From Bordetella sp. 02P26C-1 (GTDB lineage Bacteria > Pseudomonadota > Gammaproteobacteria > Burkholderiales > Burkholderiaceae_B): a stretch of DNA of 64,000 nucleotides. A program made the position numbers and the translations under genes. This document shows positions 48,143 through 55,857 of this stretch, in pieces. The stretch spans positions 411,529 to 475,528 of the forward strand of contig NZ_WSJB01000022.1 in NCBI RefSeq assembly GCF_009763255.1. Direction: 5' to 3'. A model generated the notes under the pieces. It saw nothing but the letters and a program-made list of their open reading frames with translations, was not told the DNA's origin and did not search any database. Numbering within the stretch: position 1 is the stretch's first letter; the number at the start of each line of letters is the position of its first letter.

Positions 48143-49054
48143 TCAAGGGTTCTCCGTGTGGATAGCAATCGATGACACCGAGCGCATCTTCTTCTTCACT
48201 CGCTCGGCAAAGTCAGTCGGATCCTGGTCAGCGGAGGTTCTGTTAACTTGAAAGGTCAGAGGGGACTGCCGCGAGTCGTATTTTTTCTTTCTCAATTTGG
48301 TCTCATCGCCAGCTTTGCTTTCAACAAAAAAGCTTACGATCGCAGTTCCTAAACCTTCTGCGGCATACTTGAGAAAACTCTTCACAAGCGGTGGCAGGTC
48401 AGGCATGGTCCCCGATTTCCCGGCTGATGCCTTAAGCTCGAGCTTTCTGACCCTATCTGCTCTCATCGAGTCCAAAATATCTTCGACGTCGCTGCCGTTC
48501 AAGAACGTAAGTTCGATGTCAGCATATTTATATGCCTTGGCGGTCTTGAACACTTCGTCCAACGCCGCACTATTTGAGACCACATTGACCGTCAACTCGT
48601 GATCAGGCCAATTATCTCCAGCCGAACCCGTCAGAATGTTCGCGAGCCAGTCCGAAAATTTCTCTGCGGGTGGGAATCTCCCGCCCACCTCAATTGCAAG
48701 CAAATGGTTTTGTGGGTCAAATACAAAAGCCAATTCGTTGGCATCGGAGACTGCGGTTTTTGCGCCTGCCTTATAGAGCGTTCTCTTTGAGGCAAGTTCT
48801 CTTACCTTTTCCGTCTTTCGATAGCGAACGAAATTTCCGTAGACTACACCTGCTGCAGTTTTAATTTTGTCCGGCCCAATAAACACGTCACTGGACAATC
48901 TGAAATGGATGCTGCCCTCGGACCCTGACTTCAAATGCTTGAAGTTGAAAGACTCGAGCAAACGGAAAAGTCTTTTATAACCGGCTACGCCAATCTCTTT
49001 AACCCCATCCTTAATGGGCAAGACCTGCACGTTGTAAATTTGAAACTTCGCCAT
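48143..49054 (-). CDS. Soluble protein, first gene of a two-gene cargo operon
   Basis: A 303-residue protein (AKFQIYNVQVLPIKDGVKEI; AFVFDPQNHLLAIEVGGRFP; ADIELTFLNGSDVEDILDSM). It has alternating beta strands and a Lys-rich C-terminus but no catalytic motif or signal peptide. GC is below the phage average. A distant link to DUF4747-type proteins is possible from memory only. Paired with the membrane protein at 47500, it may act as a sensor or partner in a phage-exclusion system. Confidence 0.75.
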   Translation of the reverse strand: MAKFQIYNVQVLPIKDGVKEIGVAGYKRLFRLLESFNFKHLKSGSEGSIHFRLSSDVFIGPDKIKTAAGVVYGNFVRYRKTEKVRELASKRTLYKAGAKTAVSDANELAFVFDPQNHLLAIEVGGRFPPAEKFSDWLANILTGSAGDNWPDHELTVNVVSNSAALDEVFKTAKAYKYADIELTFLNGSDVEDILDSMRADRVRKLELKASAGKSGTMPDLPPLVKSFLKYAAEGLGTAIVSFFVESKAGDETKLRKKKYDSRQSPLTFQVNRTSADQDPTDFAERVKKKMRSVSSIAIHTENP

Positions 49055-49521
49055 TAGTCCGCTCGCAATTCACATTCCACAGATATTACAGTGAAAAAGT
49101 TGGCCAGCGACAGAAATCAAACGGTGGACATTTTGGCAGTCAACCTGTCACAAAGGAACTGCGGGAGGTTCTCTTAGTACGACCCTATGCGTCATCGCCC
49201 GACTGTTCACCTGAATTGACCCGGTATCCACAAGGGCATCCAGGATACGCTTTGACGATGCACGAGAGTCACGGCCCGACGCTATGCCAAGGCGCGCGTA
49301 CCCGCTAGCCCTCCGAAGGCCCGCCCCCGGATATACCGCCGTGGTATTGCTCAGCAGAACCTGCTTCGGTTGAGCGGCTAAAGCAAATGTCGTAGCAGGA
49401 ATATTCATGCCGAGCGCCTGTCCGGTCACTGCGCGCCCCGAAAGCGCTCCAGATTTCACACCCTCACCTGTATCAAAATCGTGATACCGTTAAGTTCCGT
49501 AACTTCTGGAGGAGCCTTCAC
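49055..49521. other. Low-coding stretch with one doubtful ORF
   Basis: Only one doubtful minus-strand frame (49148-49459) is present. The region presumably holds the promoter of the two-gene cargo operon and that of the plus-strand gene at 49522. Confidence 0.5.
49148..49459 (-). CDS. Doubtful small ORF
   Basis: A 103-codon frame. The C-terminal half (SKRILDALVDTGSIQVNSRA) looks like a small helix-rich domain, but the N-terminal half is of arbitrary composition and there is no clear ribosome site. Listed because it would lie directly upstream of the two-gene cargo operon. Confidence 0.28.
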   Translation of the reverse strand: MKSGALSGRAVTGQALGMNIPATTFALAAQPKQVLLSNTTAVYPGAGLRRASGYARLGIASGRDSRASSKRILDALVDTGSIQVNSRAMTHRVVLREPPAVPL

Positions 49522-49743
49522 GTGCCGCAAATCAAGCTTCAGCTCGGTAAGCCTGTCGAAATTGAGCGCGCCGATAGCACAATCACCATCCAAGGCATTG
49601 GCAAACTGGTGTTTAGCCAAGGATCTGTCGAATGGTGGAATAAATCGGGCAAGGTGAACTACAAAACTTTCACGTGGCAAGAGTTCGCTGACGTATTGCA
49701 GGCAAACGGCACTGCAAAGAAAAAAAAAGCGAAACCTGCCTGA
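49522..49743 (+). CDS. Small basic prophage protein
   Basis: A 73-residue protein from GTG 49522 with GGAGGAG 7 bases upstream. Beta-strand pattern (IKLQLGKPVEIERADSTITI; GKLVFSQGSVEWWNKSGKVN) and a Lys-rich tail (AKKKKAKPA), suggesting nucleic-acid or acidic-partner binding. No family recognised. A strong hairpin follows. Confidence 0.7.
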   Translation: MPQIKLQLGKPVEIERADSTITIQGIGKLVFSQGSVEWWNKSGKVNYKTFTWQEFADVLQANGTAKKKKAKPA

Positions 49744-49764
49744 GGACAGGTGACGATGCAGAAA

Positions 49765-49793
49765 CGCCCTAAGGAATGTCAGTCCTTAGGGCG
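49765..49793. terminator. Bidirectional hairpin terminator
   Basis: CGCCCTAAGGA (49765-49775) and TCCTTAGGGCG (49783-49793) form a perfect 11-bp stem with a 7-base loop, followed by AATTTTA. It ends the plus-strand gene at 49522 and may also act on minus-strand readthrough. Confidence 0.75.
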
Positions 49794-49891
49794 AATTTTA
49801 TACGGAGTATTCGGGCATACGGCCTCAGGCTTGGCGGCGTCATGCCCCGATAGGGCCACACGGACTTCTAGGCCTCCGAATAACGGGCGCA

Positions 49892-50185
49892 CTACCCCGC
49901 AGCTATTGTGACTGATTGCGTGACGGATGGGGCAGCATGATGTGACGGATCCATCACATGCCATTGATAATCCCGCCCATGGCCGCCGGGTAGCGGTTCA
50001 CTAATGACCACACTACCAACCTCTTGGAGCGCCGCCATCGCGCGCTGTACGCCACGTTCCAAGCGGGTTTTTTCTTGCCGGGTTAACCGCCGGCCATACG
50101 AAACATGCCGTACCAAGTCGCCGAGTCGGAATGCCCGCCCAGGATAAGCGGCCATTAGGTCAATGACCTCCTTCGCGTACTTCAA
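49892..50185 (-). CDS. Putative winged-helix prophage protein
   Basis: A 97-residue protein: YAKEVIDLMAAYPGRAFRLG, then RHVSYGRRLTRQEKTRLERG and a wing-like VGSVVISEPLPGGHGRDYQW. This looks like a DNA-binding winged helix. It is the last gene of the early right operon, overlapping the upstream gene by 4 bp. Confidence 0.65.
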   Translation of the reverse strand: MKYAKEVIDLMAAYPGRAFRLGDLVRHVSYGRRLTRQEKTRLERGVQRAMAALQEVGSVVISEPLPGGHGRDYQWHVMDPSHHAAPSVTQSVTIAAG

Positions 50186-50556
50186 AGCAACTTCCTCCCC
50201 ACCATTTCCTTGAAAAACCCTAGGTACAGCTTGTACTGAGGCTCAGTCAGCGCTACCCCAGTGACAGCGGCGATCCATCTGCGCGCCGCCGCGCACCGCC
50301 CCGCCGCAGTCTCGATATGTCCAAACCTCACATTCTTCTGCGGGTACTCGGCAATGATGATCATCTGCTCGTGGTGCGGCAGCGCCTCGTGCAGGGCCTG
50401 GACCGTCAGAGCGTGATCAGTGTTGATCGGCCGGTAGTCGTCCTCATACGAGACATAGCGCGCCATATTTCCGACCGTCTCACCCGACCAGCACCATCGG
50501 GCCCAATTCCATAGGAGGTCGTCGGGCGTACGGCCGCGGCTGCCCGTCTCCGTCAT
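50182..50556 (-). CDS. Putative late-gene regulator (Q position)
   Basis: A 124-residue protein from ATG 50556 (ATGA overlap with the upstream stop). It contains DDLLWNWARWCWSG, INTDHALTVQALHEALPHHE, and a C-terminal LTEPQYKLYLGFFKEMVGRK, which reads like a sigma-region-4-type helical domain. The WxxWARW motif and place before the late genes suggest an antiterminator Q-like function; weak inference. Confidence 0.5.
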   Translation of the reverse strand: MTETGSRGRTPDDLLWNWARWCWSGETVGNMARYVSYEDDYRPINTDHALTVQALHEALPHHEQMIIIAEYPQKNVRFGHIETAAGRCAAARRWIAAVTGVALTEPQYKLYLGFFKEMVGRKLL

Positions 50557-50744
50557 CGGTCCACCTCGTACTTCGCGCATTTCTTCCCATAGGGTTTGCC
50601 CTTCAGACACCGCATGACCAGCTCGCCGAAGGGGCTGACAGCATGGCAACACCCCGTGCAGGTGCGCTTGAGCTGGGCGGCTTCTTTGCTTAGGAGGACC
50701 TTAAGCGGGTCCAACATTTCCCATCTGCATAGGGCGGCTGTCAT
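50553..50744 (-). CDS. Small cysteine-rich protein
   Basis: A 63-residue protein with a likely zinc-binding set (CTGCCHAV, MRCLKGKPYGKKCAKYEV). Coupled to both neighbours by 4-bp overlaps. Small zinc-ribbon-like proteins are common in phage nin regions; function unknown. Confidence 0.65.
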   Translation of the reverse strand: MTAALCRWEMLDPLKVLLSKEAAQLKRTCTGCCHAVSPFGELVMRCLKGKPYGKKCAKYEVDR

Positions 50745-51433
50745 ACTGCCTCCCCCGCGTTGAGCTCGATCCCCAAAGCACGCTTGGCCATTGCTAAGAC
50801 AGAAGCGCTGTAGCGCTGCCCGCCTTTGCGCTCATGTTCGGCTAGGATCTTCTCTGCCCATGCCTTGTTGCCTTGGGCGAGAGGTTTGATCTCGGCTACA
50901 CCCATGCGCTTGAGCGCGGCGGCTGCCTCCTCTTTCGTCGACATGGTCTGGCCGGGTCCTGGCAGAGCCTCTCGAACCTCGGGAATTGAAGGCCACGTTC
51001 CTTTCTCCAGCTCTTTGGCGAACTCGCGCTCCCAACGAACCTTAATCGTGCTGTACGTGCTGTTCAACAAATCATGCGTGCCTGTGGACACCGCCGCCCA
51101 GTAAATCGCCGGGTGCGACCAGTGCCCAATCTCGCCGCGACGACGGCAAGAAATACCCTGGACTGCCTCGTGATATGCAACCTCTGGATTCAACCATGGA
51201 CGGCAGAGGCGCAGGAACTCGGGCAGTGTCGGCGGCCAATCGCGCGACAGGCAAGCAAGCAACCCTGTACGGATTTCGGCCTCGGTCAAGCCGGCCAGCG
51301 TTCGGTCCCAAGAATCCTTGAGCTCGCGAGGGGTCAGACCTTGCCATTGCTGGCCGAACTTGGCGCCGTACATCCGCCGCATTTCGGACACGACAAGGGC
51401 GCCAGCCGTGGTTTGGGAATCAGTGAGTTGCAT
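50741..51433 (-). CDS. Replication protein P-like (helicase loader)
   Basis: A 230-residue protein, the size of lambda P, following the O-like gene with a 14-bp overlap. It contains TPRELKDSWDRTLAGLTEAE and WPPTLPEFLRLCRPW, typical of phage P-type loaders. It would recruit host DnaB to the origin bound by the O-like protein. Confidence 0.75.
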   Translation of the reverse strand: MQLTDSQTTAGALVVSEMRRMYGAKFGQQWQGLTPRELKDSWDRTLAGLTEAEIRTGLLACLSRDWPPTLPEFLRLCRPWLNPEVAYHEAVQGISCRRRGEIGHWSHPAIYWAAVSTGTHDLLNSTYSTIKVRWEREFAKELEKGTWPSIPEVREALPGPGQTMSTKEEAAAALKRMGVAEIKPLAQGNKAWAEKILAEHERKGGQRYSASVLAMAKRALGIELNAGEAV

Positions 51434-52262
51434 CGATAGTCCCCATGTCGATTACGGTCGCGCGGCGTCCTTCGGCCAGTACTTCCCCGAGCTCTGCGTT
51501 CCAGTCGGCCATCATCTGCGCCCTGGAAGGCGATCGAGCGCGAGGTTGAGTACGCGGAGGAAACAAGCCCTGGTAGCCGCCAGCGATGCTGTTGGCAATG
51601 ACGTCGGCAGGTCTATGGCCTTCCGTCCGGTACTGGGCGAGCTGCTGCAGTTGTCGACGAGCGCCCTCTTCCGTGATCGGTTTTTTGCGAGCCCTACGCT
51701 CTGACACCCAGCATTGCCAGTCCTCCTGATCCAGCCAATCAGGCAGATCGATCGTCGATGCATCGAATGCGCTCCCCCTCTTGCGGGGGGTTAGGGGGGT
51801 ATTCTTTTCTTCTTTATCTTCTTCTTTATCTTTATCTAGCGTGACTTCGCGTGACTCGTCGTGACATTGCCGTGACTCATCCAATTGAGCAGCAGAGCGC
51901 TCTCGTTCTCTCTGATCGCGTTTCCTCTGAACGGCAGACTTCGCGCCGGTTTTCTCGCTGCCTGTATCTTCGCGCTTAGGTTGTCGCTTGTCCCATCCAC
52001 TCAGGTATTGACCATCCAGCACACGACCCTGCATCGCAGCCAAAATCGCTTCGATTGCGTCTTCTGTCACATCCAACGCGCTCGCCAAATCTTCCGTCGT
52101 GACAGTCACGTGACCTCGCGTGACACTGCGTGACGCGTCCACGAGCAAGTGCATATAAACCGCTTGAACCAGTGCGATGGGTTGCGCGGAAACGCGGGCA
52201 ACCGTTCTCCACTTCGGATCGTTCGGCATGTCATGCCAAAGGCGCAGCCATTCGTTAGCCAT
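51420..52262 (-). CDS. Replication initiator O-like, carrying the origin
   Basis: A 280-residue protein from ATG 52262, with GGAGG upstream. N-terminal winged-helix region (ANEWLRLWHDMPNDPKWRTV; VTTEDLASALDVTEDAIEAI), a charged linker (DKDKEEDKEEK) and a C-terminal domain (LPDWLDQEDWQCWVSERRAR). Eight CGTGAC repeats lie within the gene, as lambda ori lies in O. The protein should bind these and load the P-like protein. Confidence 0.8.
   Translation of the reverse strand: MANEWLRLWHDMPNDPKWRTVARVSAQPIALVQAVYMHLLVDASRSVTRGHVTVTTEDLASALDVTEDAIEAILAAMQGRVLDGQYLSGWDKRQPKREDTGSEKTGAKSAVQRKRDQRERERSAAQLDESRQCHDESREVTLDKDKEEDKEEKNTPLTPRKRGSAFDASTIDLPDWLDQEDWQCWVSERRARKKPITEEGARRQLQQLAQYRTEGHRPADVIANSIAGGYQGLFPPRTQPRARSPSRAQMMADWNAELGEVLAEGRRATVIDMGTIDATH
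51798..52134. repeat. Putative prophage replication origin (iterons plus AT-rich tract)
   Basis: CGTGAC starts at 51840, 51850, 51860 and 51871, and again at 52098, 52109, 52119 and 52129, so each cluster has four copies at 10-11 bp spacing (one helical turn). A pyrimidine- and AT-rich tract at about 51800-51838 adjoins the first cluster, like the unwinding region beside lambda iterons. Confidence 0.72.
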
Positions 52263-52746
52263 AAGAAGGCCTCCGCAGGTAATTGCACAGCAGCCGCTCA
52301 AGGTCCGCCTCAGCAGCCTCGGGCCACTGACGAAGAGCGCGCAGCTGGGCGCGGGTTTCTTGGATCCATCCAATCTGCAGTGCTGCAGAAGTGGCCTTGT
52401 CATAGACAGCGCCTTGATCGAGCGCGTGATGGCAGCCGCGGCGCCCAGGCTCATCGCAGCACAAAGGCACAATCAGCGCGTCAGAAGCCTTCAGGCCCAT
52501 GCCCTTACCGGCAGCGAGCAGATTCAAATGTGCGGCCTGAGAGCGACCTTGGCGCCCACAGTGGACACAATCCAGTGTCGCAACGTTCAGGCGGTGCTGG
52601 CGGCTGCGAAATACGCTCGATTCCTTTTTGCCAATTGGCCGCAGGAAATCGAGAGTGGCAGCTACCCTGTGGCCCAAGCCAAGCGTGCGTTCAACCTTGC
52701 TGCCCACGATGGCGGCTTTTCGTACAAGGGGTGAGCGGCGCATCAT
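52255..52746 (-). CDS. HNH-like nuclease (Ref/NinG-type)
   Basis: A 163-residue protein from ATG 52746. Two Cys pairs and histidines form a likely HNH zinc site: LDCVHCGRQGRSQAAHLN, then LIVPLCCDEPGRRGCHHALD. The pattern recalls P1 Ref and related RecA-dependent nucleases, or NinG. Coupled to ninB (ATGA) and overlapping the O-like gene by 8 bp. It would assist phage recombination. Confidence 0.72.
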   Translation of the reverse strand: MMRRSPLVRKAAIVGSKVERTLGLGHRVAATLDFLRPIGKKESSVFRSRQHRLNVATLDCVHCGRQGRSQAAHLNLLAAGKGMGLKASDALIVPLCCDEPGRRGCHHALDQGAVYDKATSAALQIGWIQETRAQLRALRQWPEAAEADLERLLCNYLRRPSYG

Positions 52747-53150
52747 TTGACCCACCCCGGCACGTCGATCGGCTCGGACCACACGACATTGTTCTCAGCG
52801 CCCCAGGCATACATCAGCTCGATCAGATCGCCCATCTTGCGCTGACTCATGTTGCTGGTGTGCTCGCCCAGTAGAACCTCGCCGCCATACAACCCCTGGG
52901 CAGTCCTGTGCTCTTTGCTGAGAGCCGCGGTGAAAATGTCCTTCCAGGCCTCGTCTTTCAGGTAGACCAGCTCACCGTTAACCGGCCATCGGACTTGCCT
53001 AGCAACGTCGCCGAGCATTGCCCACATCTTGTTCTTCGTGCGCTGGTTGGCGGTAGGCTCGACGGGAGGCGCAAATAGATGACCATCCGGAGCAGCGGCA
53101 ATCTCACGGTGCGCACGCTGGCGGGTGTATCGAGTTAGCGGGTAACGCAT
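52743..53150 (-). CDS. ninB: Recombination protein NinB
   Basis: A 135-residue protein. The NinB pattern is visible (PVEPTANQRTKNKMWAMLGD; PVNGELVYLKDEAWKDIFTA). NinB (Orf) binds single-stranded DNA and replaces RecFOR functions in phage recombination. It follows the CII-like gene directly (ends share base 53150). Confidence 0.88.
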   Translation of the reverse strand: MRYPLTRYTRQRAHREIAAAPDGHLFAPPVEPTANQRTKNKMWAMLGDVARQVRWPVNGELVYLKDEAWKDIFTAALSKEHRTAQGLYGGEVLLGEHTSNMSQRKMGDLIELMYAWGAENNVVWSEPIDVPGWVK

Positions 53151-53461
53151 CAGATTCGATCCTCTGCCTCGATTTCCGACTGCAGGTACTTGTATGCCAT
53201 TCGCTTAAGTGCATGCAGATCATCGCGGCCCACCACTACCGCGTCGCTCGGCGCTAGCTGCAGGCCCAACGCGGCCAGCAACATGCAAAACCGATCCAGG
53301 CCATCTTTAAAGCGGCTCAGCGTGCTTGCGTCCAAGCCCATGCAATCGGCTGCATGCTCCTGTGTGACGTCTGCAAGTCGGCGCAATACCTCGCCGTGAA
53401 TTCGTGCACCAGTCTTGCGGGTGCTTTCCTGCCTGTTAGCTGATACTGGTTCGGTGTTCAT
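53150..53461 (-). CDS. CII-like transcriptional activator
   Basis: A 103-residue protein. The core DASTLSRFKDGLDRFCMLLA aligns well with the helix-turn-helix of lambda CII (DKSQISRWKRD...KFSMLLAVL). CII activates cI transcription during lysogenisation. It is encoded downstream of cro as in lambda, with two small plus-strand genes in between. A CII target (TTGC-N6-TTGC) was not found by eye. Confidence 0.8.
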   Translation of the reverse strand: MNTEPVSANRQESTRKTGARIHGEVLRRLADVTQEHAADCMGLDASTLSRFKDGLDRFCMLLAALGLQLAPSDAVVVGRDDLHALKRMAYKYLQSEIEAEDRI

Positions 53462-53495
53462 GATTTACCCCACGGGGCAATATGGAGAAGAACGA

Positions 53496-53660
53496 ATGAC
53501 TGACACTGAAAAGCTCTTGGCTAAGGCGCACTCGATCGCCTGCAGGCAATTTGGTGAGCCTTGCGAAAAGACGGCGATGGATCTGTTTCAGGAACTCTGT
53601 GCGGAGCGGGACCGTCGGGCGGGGGATACGCCCGAGGCGGTCGGCGCGACGGTGCATTGA
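53496..53660 (+). CDS. Small protein antisense to the cro-cII transcript
   Basis: A 54-residue helical protein (TDTEKLLAKAHSIACRQFGE; MDLFQELCAERDRRAGD) with GGAGAAG 6 bases before the ATG. It is encoded between cII and cro on the opposite strand. No family recognised. Confidence 0.6.
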   Translation: MTDTEKLLAKAHSIACRQFGEPCEKTAMDLFQELCAERDRRAGDTPEAVGATVH

Positions 53661-53745
53661 GCTATGGGTGCTAACCTGGACACTAGGGTTCCTCTCAGTA
53701 AACTGGCTACTTTCGCCCGCGGCGAGTTTCGGGAAGAGGAGCAAG

Positions 53746-54156
53746 ATGGACATGCAGTTCGCAGTGAGCGTGGTGTTCACATCCGTGGGAGCATTCTTTG
53801 TCTGGATGGTGGGTATTGCGAGGAAGGATCCACCGCTATATCGGGAACTGCGTCGTTTCGTCTTGACCGCGATCATTTCTGCCGAAATATTCTTCATTTC
53901 GTTAGCAGTGATCGTGTTGTGCACGGATTGGCTACCCTCTCCTCTGCGAAGACCTGTCACGCAGCTGATCCTGTTGGTCACTGCTAGCACGGCCGTGTTT
54001 GCCTGCGTCCTCCCAGCATTGACCCGCATCTCCAAGCTACCCCCGCTCACCAAAACACCACCAACGCAATCAGAGACGCCACCAGCGCCACCGGACCGAG
54101 CAGAAACCAAGCAAACCAGCGCCCCAACGACATCAAGCCAGGAAGGATCTGTTTAG
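53746..54156 (+). CDS. Three-pass membrane protein antisense to the cro-cII transcript
   Basis: A 136-residue protein with GAGGAG before ATG 53746. Three hydrophobic segments (FAVSVVFTSVGAFFVWMV; FVLTAIISAEIFFISLAVIV; TQLILLVTASTAVFACVL) and a Pro/Thr/Ser-rich soluble tail. It ends 2 bp before the cro stop, convergent. Any promoter reading toward cI would transcribe it. Function unknown; immunity or exclusion is a guess. Confidence 0.65.
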   Translation: MDMQFAVSVVFTSVGAFFVWMVGIARKDPPLYRELRRFVLTAIISAEIFFISLAVIVLCTDWLPSPLRRPVTQLILLVTASTAVFACVLPALTRISKLPPLTKTPPTQSETPPAPPDRAETKQTSAPTTSSQEGSV

Positions 54157-54158
54157 AG

Positions 54159-54401
54159 CTACGCATGATAGGCCTCCTTCTCCGCCAGCTCGGGCCAGAT
54201 GTCGGCCCAATCCGCGCGCAAGTCGCGACGGCTAACGGCACCGTGAGATTCGCGGTCAATAGCTACACAGAGCTTCTCGCCAGGGACTCGCTGCCCGTAT
54301 GAAATGTTGCGTAGAAATGGCCAAGTGGTGCCGCACCGACGGGCGAAGTCCTGGCGTTCCGCGATGGTCATAGGCTTCAGAAAGTGTTTGAGCTTGTCCA
54401 T
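54159..54401 (-). CDS. Cro-like repressor (YdaS/Cro-type helix-turn-helix)
   Basis: An 80-residue protein from ATG 54401: DKLKHFLKPMTIAERQDFAR, then TTWPFLRNISYGQRVPGEKL, typical of YdaS/Cro-family DNA-binding proteins. It is divergent from cI across an 85-bp operator region and is the first gene of the right operon. There is no Shine-Dalgarno sequence. Confidence 0.85.
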   Translation of the reverse strand: MDKLKHFLKPMTIAERQDFARRCGTTWPFLRNISYGQRVPGEKLCVAIDRESHGAVSRRDLRADWADIWPELAEKEAYHA

Positions 54402-54486
54402 TACCGAAACAATACACCGTTTGGTGAACCCGATCAACACGCAATAGTGAATTCACCAAATGGTTACACAGTGATGTAATTCCACG
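54402..54486. promoter_or_regulatory. cI-cro divergent operator/promoter region (OR)
   Basis: Operator-like sites: CACCGTTTGGTG (54415-54426) and CACCAAATGGTT (54454-54465), plus TTACA-N6-TGTAA (54464-54479). Predicted PR (minus): TTGATC (54437-54432), 17-bp spacer, TATTGT (54414-54409). Predicted PRM (plus): TTCACC (54452-54457), 17-bp spacer, TGTAAT (54475-54480). PRM would start transcription close to the cI ATG. Confidence 0.7.
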
Positions 54487-55218
54487 ATGTTGAATAATTC
54501 CAAACCCAACGACGTTCGTAAGCAAAATCTCAAGTATCTAATTGAGCGTTTCGGGCAGTCACAAGTCGCTAAATGGACGGGTAAGCCAGATAGGCAGCTC
54601 GCCGATATGCTCGCGGGCCGCAAATCTTTTGGAGAGAAAGTGGCTCGTGCTATGGAGCAAAAGTGGCATGAAACCCGCGGCGAGATCATCGAGCTCGATT
54701 CGCCTGTCATGGCGAGACAAATGCAGGAACACGGCAGCCAGCCTCGTCAGGCACCCGAGGGACCTATGCAACTGACCGGCGAATCTAGGACGCTGGTTAC
54801 TATTGCTCGATACGACACGGGAGGAACGAGGGGGGCAGCAGGGGTAGAGCTACGGGAGCAACCTGGAGTAATTGAAAGCTGGAAGGTGAGCAGAGAGTGG
54901 CTCGAAAAGAATCTGCGTGGTTTCAGCCAGGCGAGCAGCCTATGTATCGTCACAGGATTTGGCGACTCCATGCGGCCGATGTTCAATTCCGGCGACCCAC
55001 TGATCGTCGATTCGAGCGTCAAGTCGGTCGAGTTTGACGCCGTGTACTTCTTTAGAGTGGGCAACGAGGGATTTATCAAGCGCCTACAGCGCGTTCCCGG
55101 CAAGGGGCTTGTGGCTATCTCTGAAAACCCAGCCTACAGGGACTGGGTCGTTGATGAGACGATGGACCTTGAGGTGTTTGGGCGCGTGCTGAAGGTCTGG
55201 CGCAGCGAAGATTTCTAG
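54487..55218 (+). CDS. CI-like prophage repressor (S24/LexA-type)
   Basis: A 243-residue protein. N-terminal DNA-binding domain (RKQNLKYLIERFGQSQVAKW; RQLADMLAGRKSFGEKVARA). C-terminal S24 domain has the catalytic Ser in GDSMRPMF and Lys in GFIKRLQR. The linker contains GTRGAAGVEL; whether its Ala-Gly serves as a self-cleavage site is unclear. It maintains lysogeny by binding CACC-N4-GGTG-type sites. Confidence 0.92.
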   Translation: MLNNSKPNDVRKQNLKYLIERFGQSQVAKWTGKPDRQLADMLAGRKSFGEKVARAMEQKWHETRGEIIELDSPVMARQMQEHGSQPRQAPEGPMQLTGESRTLVTIARYDTGGTRGAAGVELREQPGVIESWKVSREWLEKNLRGFSQASSLCIVTGFGDSMRPMFNSGDPLIVDSSVKSVEFDAVYFFRVGNEGFIKRLQRVPGKGLVAISENPAYRDWVVDETMDLEVFGRVLKVWRSEDF

Positions 55219-55350
55219 TTCATTCCGCGCACTCTGCTTGCGCGCGGCGTCAGTTGGAGCCCGGCTGAACTGATCGACCGCTAACGATTGATCTAACCCA
55301 CCCTATCGAGACGCTGATTGAAGGCCACCCTAGGGAGGCTGCCCGGGCAT

Positions 55351-55857
55351 TCAGTTTTGCTCTTCATCCAGATCAAAGAAACCAACCTGGTTGTTCTCAT
55401 TGAACCACAGGGTGCTAAAGGCATCCCGAATGTTGATCCCCAACGGCAATCCTGTCACTGCACCTGATTTCCGGAGACTATTCAGCCTGTTAACGCACTT
55501 AGTATCGGAGGTTGCAAAATGGGAAATACCTGCGAGCACGCACTGCCCTAAGAGTTTCGCGTCGTCTTTTACCGCTACTCGGTCGTCCGACTCTGTTCTG
55601 GCAGCGTGCATCCTTCCGAAAAGCGAAGCACCTTGGATCGCGTCGTCAATATTGAAAGGAAGAATCAAAAAATTCTCGAGACCTAGGTCGTCCACTCGCT
55701 GCCTAACCTCGTACTCACAAACAGCGATAGTGGATAAGAACATCGGCACTCCGCGCTCAATGAACGCCATGTAGTAGCGCTTGGCAACAAGATGTTCTGG
55801 ACGCTCGTCGGTGCTGAGGCTTATCAGAAAGCTACTATCAAGCATTACGCCCTGCAC
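55351..55857 (-). CDS. PIN-domain protein (putative nuclease)
   Basis: A 168-residue protein with the PIN acidic set at suitable spacing: Asp7 (MLDSSFLIS), Glu48 (AVCEYEV), Asp98/99 (VKDDAKLLG), Asp118 (ATSDTKC). PIN proteins are Mg-dependent RNases, often toxins. Either GTG 55857 (directly after the upstream stop) or ATG 55845 could start it. Its partner gene lies immediately upstream. The pair occupies the lambda rexAB position but is antisense to cI. Confidence 0.82.
   Translation of the reverse strand: MQGVMLDSSFLISLSTDERPEHLVAKRYYMAFIERGVPMFLSTIAVCEYEVRQRVDDLGLENFLILPFNIDDAIQGASLFGRMHAARTESDDRVAVKDDAKLLGQCVLAGISHFATSDTKCVNRLNSLRKSGAVTGLPLGINIRDAFSTLWFNENNQVGFFDLDEEQN

Noticed and set aside
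51840..52134. CGTGAC clusters as mere codon repetition
   Set aside because: The repeats lie in different codon phases (10-11 bp spacing) and encode different residues, so protein repetition does not explain them; retained as iterons.
53465..53480. Near-palindrome TTACCCCACGGGGCAA at the cII start as a CII or CI operator
   Set aside because: It does not match the CACC-N4-GGTG sites or a TTGC-N6-TTGC pattern; it could just be a hairpin at the cII ribosome site.
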